NCBI RefSeq assembly: GCF_026914185.1
Contig: NC_070566.1
Span: forward strand, 5,766,001 to 5,830,000
DNA length: 64,000 bases
DNA from: Puccinia triticina
Lineage: Eukaryota > Basidiomycota > Pucciniomycetes > Pucciniales > Pucciniaceae
Direction of reading: 5' to 3'
Under the pieces are notes generated by a model that saw only the letters and a program-made list of their open reading frames with translations, did no database searches and was not told where the DNA came from. This document shows, piece by piece, positions 32,606 to 44,700 of the stretch. Made by a program: the position numbers and the translations under genes. Position 1 is the first letter of the stretch. Each line of letters opens with the position of its first letter.

Positions 32606-35600
32606 ATGCCCGAACAAGCTCAATTCAACGTTCCAGACTCGTCGGACAACTCGTCACTTCGGGTCACTGGAATTCCTCAGCTTCAGGCTCCGGAGGCCGA
32701 CTCCAATTATCTCAAATGGAGTTTCGTCGTCAAAGTCCACCTGAACTCTATCAGTCTCGGCTATCTCCTCAAGGAAGTCAAGCCCGAAGATCGTAACGCC
32801 AAATGGGCCAAGGACAACGCCGACGTTTGTTCCTTCATCGTCCAAACCATTCACCAAGACAACCTTCGTCTTATCCAAGCGTATCCCGACGATGCAAAAG
32901 GGATGTGGGACGCTCTTCACGAGGCTCATCTGGACTCCACCGCGGGAGGCCGAATCTACTGGCTCCGCAAGCTAGTCCTTCTTTGTTTGACTGAAGATGA
33001 CATCGACTCCCACATCAAGGAGATGGCGGTATGCGCCGAGCGACTCAACTCCCTCGTCACCGCCGAGAAACCTCTCACTGTGGACGACATCCATGCAGCT
33101 GCCCTCTTGGGATCTCTCCCCGTCGACTGGCTGCACTGTGTGTCTGCCATGATGAACAAGGAGAACGTTACCTCGGCTCGCATTGTCGCAGCTCTCAAGG
33201 CAGAGTCCCTTCGTCGCAAAGCTCGAGTCGAAGGCGCCGTCTCCGTCTCGGCTGCCCAATCGAGAACCTCTTCGAACACCAGGACCCGACCTCCCTTCAA
33301 CGAGTCTCTATTCTGCTCATTCTGTCGCATTAAGGGTCATGAGCTATCGGCCTGTAAAAGTGCGGCTAGGGTCTTGGATGATCACCAACACGGCCGCAGG
33401 TCTAACACCGATCAAAGTAGTCGCTCGGACTCTGACAAAGGCTCTTCCAGGGACAAACGTCCCACCTCTGGACGAAACCGTCCAACACCCAAACCGGCTG
33501 CCAAGGCCGGTCTCACCACTGTCGTTGAACTCGGCAGTGACTCATCCTACGAGTCAGACCAATCCGAATCCGCGTACGCTGGCACGGCTACCGACTTCCT
33601 CACTCCCGTCACAGCCCTCCAAACGTTGGTTGATGCCAACATCGACTCCGGGTGCTCGATGAGCATGACCCCATACTCCGACGATGTCACTCAACTCAGG
33701 GTCACATCTACTCCGGTCCGCCTTGCAGACAACTCTGTCGTGTTGGCCACTCACAAAGGTTACTCTACCCTTCCTCTGGCCGTTTCCAAAGCCATCAGAA
33801 CCCTGGTCGTCCCCACTCTCCACGAACCCCTTCTTTCCGTGGCTGGATTGTGCGACGCTTCTTTGCGAGTAGTCTTCACCCCGGATTCCTGTGACATCTA
33901 TCACTCGAATGACTTTGAGGTCACCGGAAACGTCGTCGGCCAGGGCTACCGAAAGGGAAATTTGTTCTACCTCCCTTCCGCCGAGGTTACGTCTCATTCT
34001 GCCTCCCTGGTTCCTGGACAACTGGCTGATAATTCTCTTTTTGGTTACCATCAACGACTATCACACATAGGTCTGAAGTCCCTACGCCGCCTTCTCAAGC
34101 TCCACCGGATCAAACCATCATCCATGAATGAGGCCGATGTCCGCAAATGCCCTGTCTGTATTCAATCGAAGATGCACAGGTCACCTTTCACCTCTCGCTC
34201 TCCTTATCGCTCTAAAGTCCCCGGAGAACTCATCCATTCGGATGTAGGATCTTTCGAAGTCGCATCCCAAGAGGGATACAAATAATTTGTTACTTTCATA
34301 GACGATTTTTCAAAGTCTCTTTCCGTCATGCCATTGAAATGCAAAAGCGATTTTTTTCGCTGTTTCAAACTCTTCAAAGCGTCCTTCGAAAAGGATGGGC
34401 GATTTATCATTCGTGCGTTACGATCGGACAATGGCAGAGAGTACCTCTCCAAAGCATTTGAGACGTTTCTTCTTGATTCTGGCATCAATCACTCTCCGGG
34501 TCCTCCCCACTCCCCTGAGCTCAACGGTGTTGCGTAACGTGCGAACAGGACAATTGGCAACTTGATCAGATGTCTTTTGATCAGTTCCAAACTTCCTAAG
34601 TCGTTTTGGGCAGACGCTCTTCGCCACATTCTTCATTCCATCAACTCCATCCCTTTCTCCACCCCTTCTGGTTTCCACTCACCTCATTCTCTTCTGGGTC
34701 ATGATTCCGTCGCTGTTGAATACTTACATCCCTTCGGCTGTCTAACTTGGTACAAGGTGCCCGAGGCGAATCGCAAGAAGCTTGATCCAAAAGCTCGAGC
34801 GGCGTTGTTCCTCTCCTATCTCCCGGATGGAAACGGATATCGCGTGTGGGATTTGGAGCGCCGTCAAGCAGTCAAAACCCGCGATGTCCTTTTCGATGAC
34901 TCTGTCTTCCCATAAGACCTTCGAACTGTAGGTCCGTCTCCTACGGTCACGGTCGAACTACCCTGGCCTTCTCCTGACCACCGCGCCCCGGTGTTGCCAC
35001 CTACTGCTTCCACGGTACCTTCCACCCCTCCAGCGGCGCCCACCGTCCCTGCTCCATCCATTCCATCCATCCTTGATTCCCCACCCTTAAACATACCTCT
35101 CCAACCCCGCTTTGACCGACGGCTGACTGCATCCATGCATGCACCTCTGAACAGAGTTCGAGATTGGACCCCGTCGCCTGTCTCCTCGTCAAATGACACA
35201 GATGCATCGGACGGTAAGTCTGCCCCGTCGCCGATCCCCCTTCCGTCGCCATTTCTTCGCCCTGCATCTCCTCCATCTCTTCTCCCATCTCCTCCTCTGC
35301 TTTCCCCTGTCGCACGGGCTCCTCCTAAGGTTCGCCCACCTTCACCGCTCCACAGGTCCTCTCCACCGGTGCTGCCTCCCGTTCTCCCGACTACGGAAAA
35401 CTCCCCTCGTGTCCCTCAAGTGGCGAACCCTCCTCCGCCTCCCCCGCCCCGCGCCTCCACTCCTCCTCCGCCTCCCCCGCCCCGCGTCCCCTCGCCTCCA
35501 CCGGTACGACGGTCCAACAGATCCAGGAAAGCCCCGGATCGCTACGGGCAGTGGTCAAAATCAGCGACTGCTCCTGAAGAAGTTGACACTCCCAAGACCT

Positions 35601-37123
35601 GGCGCCAGCTTCAGCGGTCCCCACACAAGGACAAATGGCTAAAGGCTGCTAACGAAGAATTCTCTTCTCTTCTAGGGATGAACACGTGGAAATTGGTACC
35701 GCGTCCGGTGAAACGTCGTATCATAAAATCGAAATGGGTTTTTAAGGTCAAACGCAGACCGGACAAATCTATTCAGAAACTGAAAGGGCGGTTGGTCGCC
35801 ATGGGCTACTCCCAAATTCGAGGTCTAGACTACAATGAGGTTTTTTCGCCCACACTTCGAATGGAGACATTTTGTCTCATCTGCACTCTCCTTGCCGCCC
35901 GGAGCTGGAAAGGCCGCCAGGTTGACTTCAAAACCGCGTTCCTAAACGGTCACCTCGACGAGCCGATCTACATGGAGCAACCAATCGGTTTCAAAGATTC
36001 CGCGCACCCGGACTATGTATGCGAGGTGACCAGATCTTTATACGGTCTGAAAAAATCTCCCCGTCAGTGGAATCAAGAACTCAATTCTGCTCTCGTGGAT
36101 CTTGGCATGTCTCAATCGAAATACGATCCCACGCTTTACTTCCGCATAACCGGCAAGAAGCTCGTGTGTGCGGTGACAGTTCACGTGGACGATCTCACGG
36201 TAGTGGGCGAGCCGGCTCATGTAGATGGGCTCATAACTTCCCTGGGCTCTCAATTTAAAATTGGGGCTGACGAGGACCTGCATCATTTTCTATCTATCAA
36301 AATCACCAGGGACCTTGAAAACCGTCTGATCTATCTTTCCCAATCGCATTATATCGACGATATGATCTCTCGTTTTATTCCTGGAGATTCCCTCAACGTA
36401 TCGACACCTACGGACTCGTTTTTCAAAGATCTCCGCCGGCGCAAGCCCGGAGATCCCATCTCATCCGGTCCGTACAACCAATTGATCGGGTCTCTTCTGT
36501 GGGTTGCGCAATGCACCAGACCGGATGTCTCGTTCGCCGTGAACAGGCTTTCTCAGTTCCTGAAGGACCCCTCCGACTCTCACTGGACGGCTGCTGTTCG
36601 AATTCTCCGTTACCTCGCTGCTACCAAAAATCTCCGTCTCCGTCTTGGCGGCTCCCTCGTTTTCGGGGGTTTTTCTGACGCCGACTGGGCTGAAGACAGG
36701 GAGGATCGCAGGTCTACTTCGGCTTACACTTACCGTCTTGGTGATGGATCAGTCTCGTGGAAATCTCGCAAACAGGCGACTGTTTCTCTTTCCAGCACCG
36801 AGGCAGAGTACAAAGCTCTCTCGGATTCGTGTAAAGAGGGTCTCTGGTTCCGCAACGTCCTAACTGAACTGTGCCTTCGTCCAAAGCAAGCAATTCCTCT
36901 CCACGTCGACAACGAAGGTGCAGAGGCTCTGGCCAACAACCCTGAACATCACTCAAGAACCAAGCACATTGATGCGCGATATCATTTTGTGCGCGAGTGC
37001 GTCAAAGACTCCAAAATCAAGATTCTTCACGTCTCGACACATGACATGCTGGCTGATATGTTAACAAAACCGCTATCCCGTCTGCTCCTCAAAAAGCACC
37101 GCCTTATGTTTGGTATCGTTTAG
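32606..37123 (+). pseudogene. Copia-2 gag-pol polyprotein, three nonsense codons
   Basis: Chosen start MPEQAQFNVPDSSDN. Order: gag with zinc knuckle CSFCRIKGHELSACKS (about 33313-33360); protease NIDSGCSMSMTP (about 33640); GAG-pre-integrase finger with GYHQRLSHIG and CPVCIQSK; integrase with HSDVGSF and SDNGREY; a proline-rich linker (tandem PPPPPPPR at 35430-35500); RT with HVDDLTVVG (about 36185); RNase H with SSTEAEYKALSD and THDMLADMLTKPL. All segments stay in one frame. The stops are TAA at 34283 (after GYK), 34535 and 34912. The 34535 stop stands exactly where the family has the catalytic Glu (NGVA-stop-RANRT). None of the three is the CGA-to-TGA type seen in the older elements. Confidence 0.92.
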
Positions 37124-37203
37124 TTTTTTTTTTGTTGTCACTACAGTTTCTTTCCTCATGTTTTCATTTTTTTCTCTCATCTCAGATTCTCAGCAAGGGG
37201 GGG

Positions 37204-37500
37204 TGTTGAGGTTGGCTCATTTGGTTGTCTGCTTCGATCTTCATTTCTCATCCGCTCATCTCATGTCACACGCCTGTCACATTGTTTCTTTGTTTCCGCT
37301 CGACTACATAACCTGGAGTAGCAGACGTTGGAAAGGCTTTCCTCATCCTTTCCAACACACTCACCATACTCGTGTCTGCTGCTTCAGGTAAGTTTCATCT
37401 CTCTATATTTCTCTGTATAGTTGTCTCATATGAAATCAATATCCTTTCCAACACACTCACCATACTCGTGTCTGCTGCTTCAGTCCCATTTATTTCATCA
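37204..37500 (+). repeat. Copia-2 3' LTR
   Basis: 297 bp, same internal direct repeat as the 5' copy. Confidence 0.9.
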
Positions 37501-37505
37501 AAACT

Positions 37506-38740
37506 TTCCAATTCTTTGTAACTATACTCCTTCCCTGAGTTCTTGAGTTGTGGCGCGCATGCACAGTTGTGACGTGTCAGCGCTACCAGGCGCGCCAAAC
37601 CACATCTACATATGTAAATTACATAAGCAAACTGTGAAAATTCTCGTAGTCAGGATCCCCCTTGCCTGAGGCGGATCTACAGACTTCAGCACACCAGAAC
37701 CACACCCCAGATAACCCCAGGATCACCACCAAAGAGTTAAAACACTCCCAGTATACCTACCGTCACAGGCACCTAGGATATTGACAGTAAGTAACCTCTT
37801 TCACTGAACCTTGTTTATCTCAGAGGTACAACTCTGTGTCTTGCTTGATCTGCTCCTTTCTGCTGGCCTTTGCCTCATTCTTGATTGCAGGGCTGTCCCT
37901 TCATATCTGCATTCTTTTTCTGTGGTTTTTGTAAGGGACAAACCACATAGGTTTCCATTTAAAGAACCTTGACTATCCAGAAGGAAGCTAAAAAATTGTG
38001 GCTGGATTAAACTTGTTTAATCCAGAGACCCTCCACGTTTCTTTGGTGAGAGGAGGCTGTAGCACTCTCTAGCACAGCTTGGCAGCACTCTTCTGAAGAG
38101 GTAGCATTGCCAGTGGAGGTGCATTCCCACCAGAATAACCTTGAATATCTGCTTATCTTGATCTTGCTCAGTTTCTCTCTCTCTTTCTCTCTCTCTCTCT
38201 TATATTTGTATTTTCTTTATCCAAAGAAATCCAAATATTCCCCTTCTTCTTTCTTGGGTCCTGCAGTCACTAAAGAGACTCAGGCTCACAAGGCCAAATC
38301 CTTGGGTATCACTCCTCTGGTGCTGGGTGGATTTTTTGGGTTGAAAATGAAAGGCGCATGGTCCACTCAAGCTCAGTGAACTTTCCCGATTTCCAGAAGC
38401 TTCCTGCTCTGTAAAAAAAACTGTGTCAACTGTGAGCAGTTGACATGTGGTAACTCTGAGGTCGAAGCGTGTGGTGTTACACCAGCCTTACTCAAGTTTT
38501 GACTCAACCCAAGCTTCAATGCACAGTCACTGGGCACCTTGCACAGTGACTGTGCCAACAAAGGCACTTGTGCATCCAGGTGGAGTTACAATGGCAGCTT
38601 GACTCAAGTATCCTGCGTGTCAACTGCAAGCAGTTGACCAAGTTTTTTTTGCAGTGCTGTCCATCGGCCGACAACAAAACCAGCGTCGGATCTAGTAGCT
38701 AAGCCAGAAACCACGGTTGAGGGTCAGGGTGATCTCATTC
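37506..38740. other. Unidentified insert in Copia-1 (non-coding)
   Basis: Together with 32035-32172 this forms about 1.3 kb that separates the Copia-1 integrase from its RT. It starts TGTCAGCC near 32030 and has LTR-like composition, but no duplication or matching partner could be fixed. A (CT)n tract lies at 38175-38200. Three strong hairpins occur at 38427-38449, 38520-38560 and 38615-38640 (GTCAACTG...CAGTTGAC and CACAGTCACT...AGTGACTGTG). No gene. Confidence 0.45.
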
Positions 38741-38751
38741 CGAAGCAAATC

Positions 38752-40343
38752 ATGCTGAGACTAGGAGAAGAGAAGACAACGGAAATAGCAGAAGAGGAGC
38801 GCCGACAAATGTCCTTGCTATTGACCAATGAAGAACACAACTTGCCGAAGACCATCAAACAAGCTCTGGCGGGTCCTGACCCTCATCTCTGGCGTGAGGC
38901 CGCGGAATACAAAAGTTTGGTCAGCTCAAGGTATGGATCCCAACGAATCCTCCTAAAGCCTGCAAAGTACTGGGAGCGCGCTGGGTGTTTTCAATAAAGC
39001 AAAATCCTGATGGTTCTTTCAAAAAATACAGAGCTCGGTACGTCGCTAAAGGTTTCAATCAACAACTGGGTGTTGACTACAATGAGACCTACGCCCCAAC
39101 CGCTTCACTCAACACTCTCAGGCTGCTCATATCCCTAGCAATTTCCAACAACCTTCACACGGCAACCTTCAATGTGAGTTCTGCATACCTGTATAGCCCA
39201 ATTGAGGAAGAGGTGTATATACAACCTCCGGTTGAGATCAATCCCTCACTCAAGGGTAAGGTTATGCAGCTCAAGAAAGCGCTATATGGGAGCAAGCAAG
39301 CGGCGTACTGCTGGTGGAAATTTTTTCAACAAACGGTGGTGGCGCTTGGTTTCAAAGCTAGTGAAATGGAGCCATCACTTTATCTGTTTCGCCGACGGGG
39401 CAAATTCATCATTATATGGCTTCACGTAGATGATGGATTCGCAGTGTCCTTTGACAAATGCTTGCTAAATGAACTTTGCAGTGGAATGGAGCAACAACTT
39501 GAGATAAAGTGGTCTGATAACGTGCAACGTCTAGTCAGAATTGAATTCACCAAGGTTGGACCGCAACTCAGGTTAACACAATCAGTCATGGCGAAAAAAA
39601 TCGTAGAATCCTCTCATCGGAAGACTTTGGCGCATCACTGCCCGCTGCCGGAGACTGATCTGGAAAACTTTTCAAGCAACCCAGTAGATCAAACTGGGTA
39701 CAGATCAGTCATCAGATATCTAATGTACCTAGCGTGGGGAACTAGACCAGATCTCTCTTACGCGGTAAACTTGTTGGCAAGATTCTCCGCGGCAACGTCA
39801 GAGGACCATTGGACGGCGCTTGACTGGTTGATAGGATACTTGGGACGGACAGCAGATAGGGCCCTTGTGTACAGGGCAGGGAACGGCGATGTGGATCTCT
39901 GGGTGGATGCAACCTGGGGCGGTGAACATGAAAGGTTGATGACAAGGTATGTCATCACACACGGGGGGAACAGTGTGGCGTGGGGATCAAAACGGCAAAC
40001 AGTTGTGGAAATGTCAACTTGCGCTTCGGAATATCTATTGCTGTCTGAAGGAGCTCAACAAATGGTGCATTTACTCAACATCTTTGAGGAAATTGGGACC
40101 AGTCCCCGGCTGTCAATACACTGCAATGATGAGGCAGCAATACTCATTGCAACGGACAACACCTCCAAGAAGAAGACTAAATATTTGCAGAGGGAGTTTT
40201 ATTTCATGAATGACTTGATCAGGGAAAAAAACATCAAGGTATTGTGGACCAGCACTCATGATCAACTCGCGGATGTCCTGACAAAGCGACTGGGGCCAAC
40301 AAAAATGACGGGGGCACTTGGCCAATTTGGTAGCAGCCGGTAG
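38752..40343 (+). pseudogene. Copia-1 reverse transcriptase and RNase H
   Basis: LWREAAEYKSLV starts the RT region. A 1-base frame change near 38931 precedes FSIKQNPDGSFKKYRARYVA. The RT continues through VDYNETYAPTASLNTLRLL, the palm motif WLHVDDGFAV (about 39418) and TRPDLSYAVNLLARF. RNase H follows with WVDATWGG, EMSTCASEYLLLSEGAQQM and STHDQLADVLTKRLG. From 38985 to 40343 the frame is open for 452 codons, notably intact for an element so heavily broken upstream. Confidence 0.88.
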
Positions 40344-40356
40344 TTTTTGCAATCTT

Positions 40357-40369
40357 GGGGGGGGGGGGG
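40357..40369 (+). promoter_or_regulatory. Copia-1 polypurine tract (G13)
   Basis: Thirteen Gs right after the Copia-1 coding end, as at the Copia-2 tract. The expected Copia-1 3' LTR should follow but instead the Gypsy-3 LTR begins at 40370, so Gypsy-3 either inserted in the G run or replaced the LTR. Confidence 0.55.
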
Positions 40370-40553
40370 TGTTATGAGCTGTGCTTGCATGCCATAGCCT
40401 CCTCAGGGACATGTTACAGTTATACTTACATGTCACAGTTTCCATACACATAGGGGAACCGGGGAGAGATCATCACACTCTCCCCATCCAGCAATCTACC
40501 TACTTTACCGAGAGACCTAGAACCAAGCCCCATCCCCAAGACCAACCCTTACA
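40370..40553 (+). repeat. Gypsy-3 5' LTR
   Basis: 184 bp, TGTTATGAGC...CCTTACA, clearly similar to the Gypsy-1 LTRs but diverged. Followed by TATTGCTGGATCTTATAC, the counterpart of the Gypsy-1 leader. Confidence 0.82.
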
Positions 40554-40743
40554 TATTGCTGGATCTTATACAGGGGACGAGGCCAGAATCAAAATAAATC
40601 AAACCAAACCAGAAACAAGAACCGGAAACCAAGACAGAAATCAAAAGCAAACATAAGTCCACTTGAACAAAACCTAGACCTAGAATCCGAAACCATGAGC
40701 CCCACCGACACCAAAAAGGTTCTACAATCAGAACTACAACCCT

Positions 40744-41751
40744 ATAGCTGACAAAGCAGCAGCGCTGCGCCAACGATTGGACAAACTCTCCACCACGATC
40801 CAAAAGGAACACGGTCTCCGTCAACAAGCTGAGGCCGACCTAGCAGCTGCTTGAGCCGGGATGGTTGCCCCAGCGGTTGTACCTGTTGTCCCAGAACAAC
40901 GCCAGGACCAGCAACAACCACCGACGGAAGCACCAGCAAAAGGCCCCAAGATAGGGGCTCCAGACAAGTATGATGGAACCCGTGGAGCAAAGGCAGAGGC
41001 GTATGTTACCCAAATAGGCCTTTACATTATCTCAAACCCCAGAATGTTCCCGGATGACCGCACCAAGGTCATATTCTTGATTTCGTACCTGACGGGGCAG
41101 GCGAGTGCTTGGGCTCAGCCATACACAGCGAAGCTGTTCGCCGGCCATCCGGTTTCCTACGTCAAATTCTCAACAGCATTCCAAATGATGTTTTACGACA
41201 CGGAGAAGAAGTCTTGGGCCAAGAGGGCACTGCGTCAATTGAAACAAACAAAGACCATATCGCAATACACCTTCCTTTTCAACCAGTACACCGCCGACGC
41301 CAGGTGCGAAATGACAACCCTCATGAGTCAATATCAGCAAGGCTTGAAGAAAGACATTTGGTTAGCCCTGGTCCTCGCGCGGGTTCATTTTACCCAGCTC
41401 GCCGATCTCAGCAACCTCGCGTTGAAAATCAACAATGAAATCAACGGTGCCGATATGACCACTGTTGACCCTAGCCCGGCACCCGAACCTAACACCATGG
41501 ACCTCTCGGCAATGCACGGGCAACTCTTGGCCAAAGAAAAGGCCGATATGATGAGATCCAGACTTTGTTTTTTTTGCGGCAACAAAGGTCACATCGCAAG
41601 GGAGTGCCCGAAGAAGTTTAAGGGAAAAGGGAAGGCGGCAATCCGGATTGCTGAGTTGGAAGAACAAGTTCAACGTTTGACCACGGGTCAGGGGACAAGC
41701 AAGAGCGCTGGGTGGGCGGAAGAGTCAAAAAATGGTGATGCTTGGGAGTGA
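40744..41751 (+). pseudogene. Gypsy-3 gag, start codon lost
   Basis: Aligned with Gypsy-1, the start codon is ATA at 40744 and a TGA at 40852 stands where Gypsy-1 has CGA (Arg). From MVAPAVV (40861) the frame is open to 41751, with capsid region and zinc knuckle CFFCGNKGHIAREC (about 41568-41610). Confidence 0.82.
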
Positions 41752-41774
41752 AGGTTGTGCCTCCCCCAAGCATC
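41727..41774 (+). promoter_or_regulatory. Probable -1 ribosomal frameshift signal, gag-pol of Gypsy-3
   Basis: Heptamer AAAAAAT (41727-41733), 3-base spacer, then GATGCTTGGG (41737-41746) pairing perfectly with CCCAAGCATC (41765-41774). The gag stop is inside the loop. Compared with Gypsy-1, two base pairs of the stem change on both sides (C-G to A-T and C-G to T-A). Confidence 0.68.
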
Positions 41775-44700
41775 AGAGATCTTGTAGTAGCGGAACTTGG
41801 AACAATTAGTATTACCCCTTTTAATACCTCAGACCCCCGGATGTTCCTTTCATTAGCAATCAATACTACACATACTGTCAGCCGGGCTACCATTCTAAAA
41901 TAAAGCCCCGCCTGCAGCTCCGGTAGTGCAGCCAAGAGCACCGTAAACTGGGTGCAGAGCAGACCGCAGCGCGGACCTCTGCGCAGCATAGATTAGTTTT
42001 GATTGTTTTGATTACTTGCAAATAGCTTCCTAGAGAAGCTAGACACCAAGAGGACCGCCGCGCGGTCCAGAACCTCTTCTGTACAATATATTCCAACTAA
42101 GTACAAGTAACAAAACCAAGGGAGCCTGTATGAAAAGACCCCCTCAGAAAACCCACGTAATACTCAGCAGACAGCCACTGGTTGTGTGAAGACTACGTGG
42201 GCTTGGTAGCGGCTAAATCACTCAGCCTGTAATACCTGGTCGCATGGAAACAACAGTCGCCGGTAGGCGGCTAAACAACCAAGCCACGCGACTCAGAGAA
42301 CTACAGTACCTGGTCGCGTGGTAATAATCTTCTTCCGAGCTCCGTCGCAGCAACAGTAGCGGAAAGACTCGGATACAAATCGCCGAAGAGCTCCGCATAG
42401 GAAATGACTCCTAGTGATCCTCTACTCGAGAGCAGAAGATCTCTAGCGTGTCATTTCGAGTAGAACTCAGTAAACAGGTTCTGAGAAGGAAGAATCCTCC
42501 TTGCGACCAGTATCCAAGAGATACGGGTCTTAAGAGTAGCAAGACCAGTAAAGAGGCTGTGCCTTCCAACAAAATGTATTGGAAGGCCAGCCAGGAGAAT
42601 AGCGAGCCGACGAGCCTCCCAGAAACAGCATAAAAGCCGGTGTTGGGAGGACTCTGGCTCCCCAGAATCGTCAACTGTCTTAAACGGCACATCAGCGCAC
42701 ACCCTTGCCAACCAATTGTTTGCCGACCTGTTCGCTGTCCTGCTTGTGTTAGAACCGTCCTTGATTCACTGTTTTTCTCGCTGGACTCTCAGTAAGTCCA
42801 GCCTCTTTTCTCTTTATCACCTCGGGAATTATTCCCTATCTATCTATTTGGGAATCTGTCGAACTACCCCCGCTTGTCGGACCCCGGACAACACAGGATC
42901 CACTACCCCTGCTCGTCAGGCCCTGTAAGAACCGCCCCGGAGGGCACCATAACCATTCCGCTGCTCTCGCGGCCCCTCCGTTACATCCCATATATTAGGG
43001 ATATAAAAACTTTAACACCATCATCCTACCGCGTCTACCGACGCGCTCACTCGCCGCAGTCACTCGTGTAGCTAGAGGACTTCGTGTCTTGGCATCACCA
43101 AGCCTGACACATACTCTCAGGGCCACAACCCATTGTGCCTTATTCCTCATTGACTTGGGTGCCACCCACAGTGTCATGAGTGACAATTTCATTGACAAAC
43201 ACGGTCTGCGGTGCAGACCAACGTTGAGTGAGAGAACCATCTCAGGTTTCGACGGATCTAGGAGCAGGACTTCTAGAGAGATTGACTTAATCCTTGGTGA
43301 CGACCAAGCCCCAACAACTTTTATCGTCACCAGGCTGAAGGACTCCTATGACGGAATCCTGGGCATGGCTTGGATCCGCCAATACGGACACCTGATTGAT
43401 TGGAGGGAGCGCCGTATTTGGGCGCACCTAGAACACCCCAATCCAGATCAAATCGCGGCCGCCGAAGCGGTTTTGTCTTGCCCAACAAACACCTCCAGCG
43501 ATGGGGCGGAGCCCATAGGGAGGCAAGCAAGGGTATTTGACGAGGGGGTGCGCACTACGTGCGGTAAAACACCCCTGCAATGTGAGTCCCTTATTCCCCA
43601 CACTCAACCCAATTCTTCAGGAACCGCTGGCAAGCGGACACATTCTTTGGATCATCAGACAGAACAGACTACGGCGACGGCCAAGCAATGGGACAGCATC
43701 GCAACAGCCGACGCGGTTTTGTCTTGCCCGACAAAACCCTCCAGCAACGGGGTGGAGCCCGTAGGGAGGCAAGCAAGGGTATTTGACGAGGGGGTGCGCA
43801 CTACGTGCGGTAAAACACCCCCGCAATGTGAGTCCGCCGCGCACTCCTCTCTTCCCCTTGTGTTAGGAATATCTGGCAAGCGGGCTTCCCTTTCAGAACC
43901 TTCCAACCAGCCCCACGTCGCCGCGGCGAAGACTTCTTGGTCAACCTCAGCACACCTAGCGGCCCAGGCAAAAAGGACGGATCCGCAGCGAACGGCGGAG
44001 GAGCTGGTCCCAAGACAATACCACCAATACCTGGGGATGTTTCACAAGTCAGAAGCGCAACGACTTCCACCCCGCTACAAGTATGATTTCCGGGTAGACC
44101 TGATCCCGGGTGCAACACCTCAGGCTAGCCGCATCATCCCGCTGTCACCCGCGGAAAATGAGGCGCTAGACACCTTGGTTGAGGAGGGTCTAGATCACGG
44201 TACTATACGGCGTACTACATTTCCTTGGGCGGCGCCAGTGCTATTTACCAGAAAGAAGGACGGCAATCTGCGGCCCTGTTTTGATTACCAAAAGCTAAAC
44301 GCCCTCACAGTCAAAAACAAATATCCGCTCCCCCTTACAATGGATCTGGTCGACAGCCTTTTAGACGCGGACAAATTCACGAAATTGGATCTCCGGAATG
44401 CCTATGGCAACCTCTGTGTGGCCGAAGGGGATGAAGACAAGCTCGCATTCATATGTCGTGCGGGCCAGTTTGCGCCACTGACAATGCCATTCGGGCCGAC
44501 GGGTGCGCCAGGCTTCTTCCAATATTTCATGCAAGATATACTATTAGGTCAAATCGGCAAGGAAACCGCGGCTTACCTAGACAACATCATGATCTACACC
44601 CAAAAAGGATCCAACCAAGAAGCAGCGGTTAGTGGTATACCGGAAATACTGAGCAAGCACAATTTATGGCTAAAACCCAAAAAATGTGAATTCTCAAGAG

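Larger units (their letters stand above)
32173..37500 (+). mobile_element. Copia-2: full-length Ty1/Copia element, recent but with stops
   Basis: LTRs at 32173-32466 and 37204-37500 start TGTTGAGGTTGG and end TTTCATCA, with duplication AAACT on both sides (32168-32172, 37501-37505). The LTRs differ, as far as I can see, only by a 3-base indel (TTTCCTATAG versus TTTCTCTGTATAG). A polypurine tract AAGGGGGGG precedes the 3' LTR. One open frame spans the interior apart from three stop codons. Confidence 0.94.

Noticed and set aside
40370..40553. This LTR as the 3' LTR of Copia-1 because it follows a polypurine tract
   Set aside because: It resembles the Gypsy-1 LTR and is followed by the Gypsy-type leader and gag, so it belongs to Gypsy-3; the Copia-1 LTR is missing or displaced.
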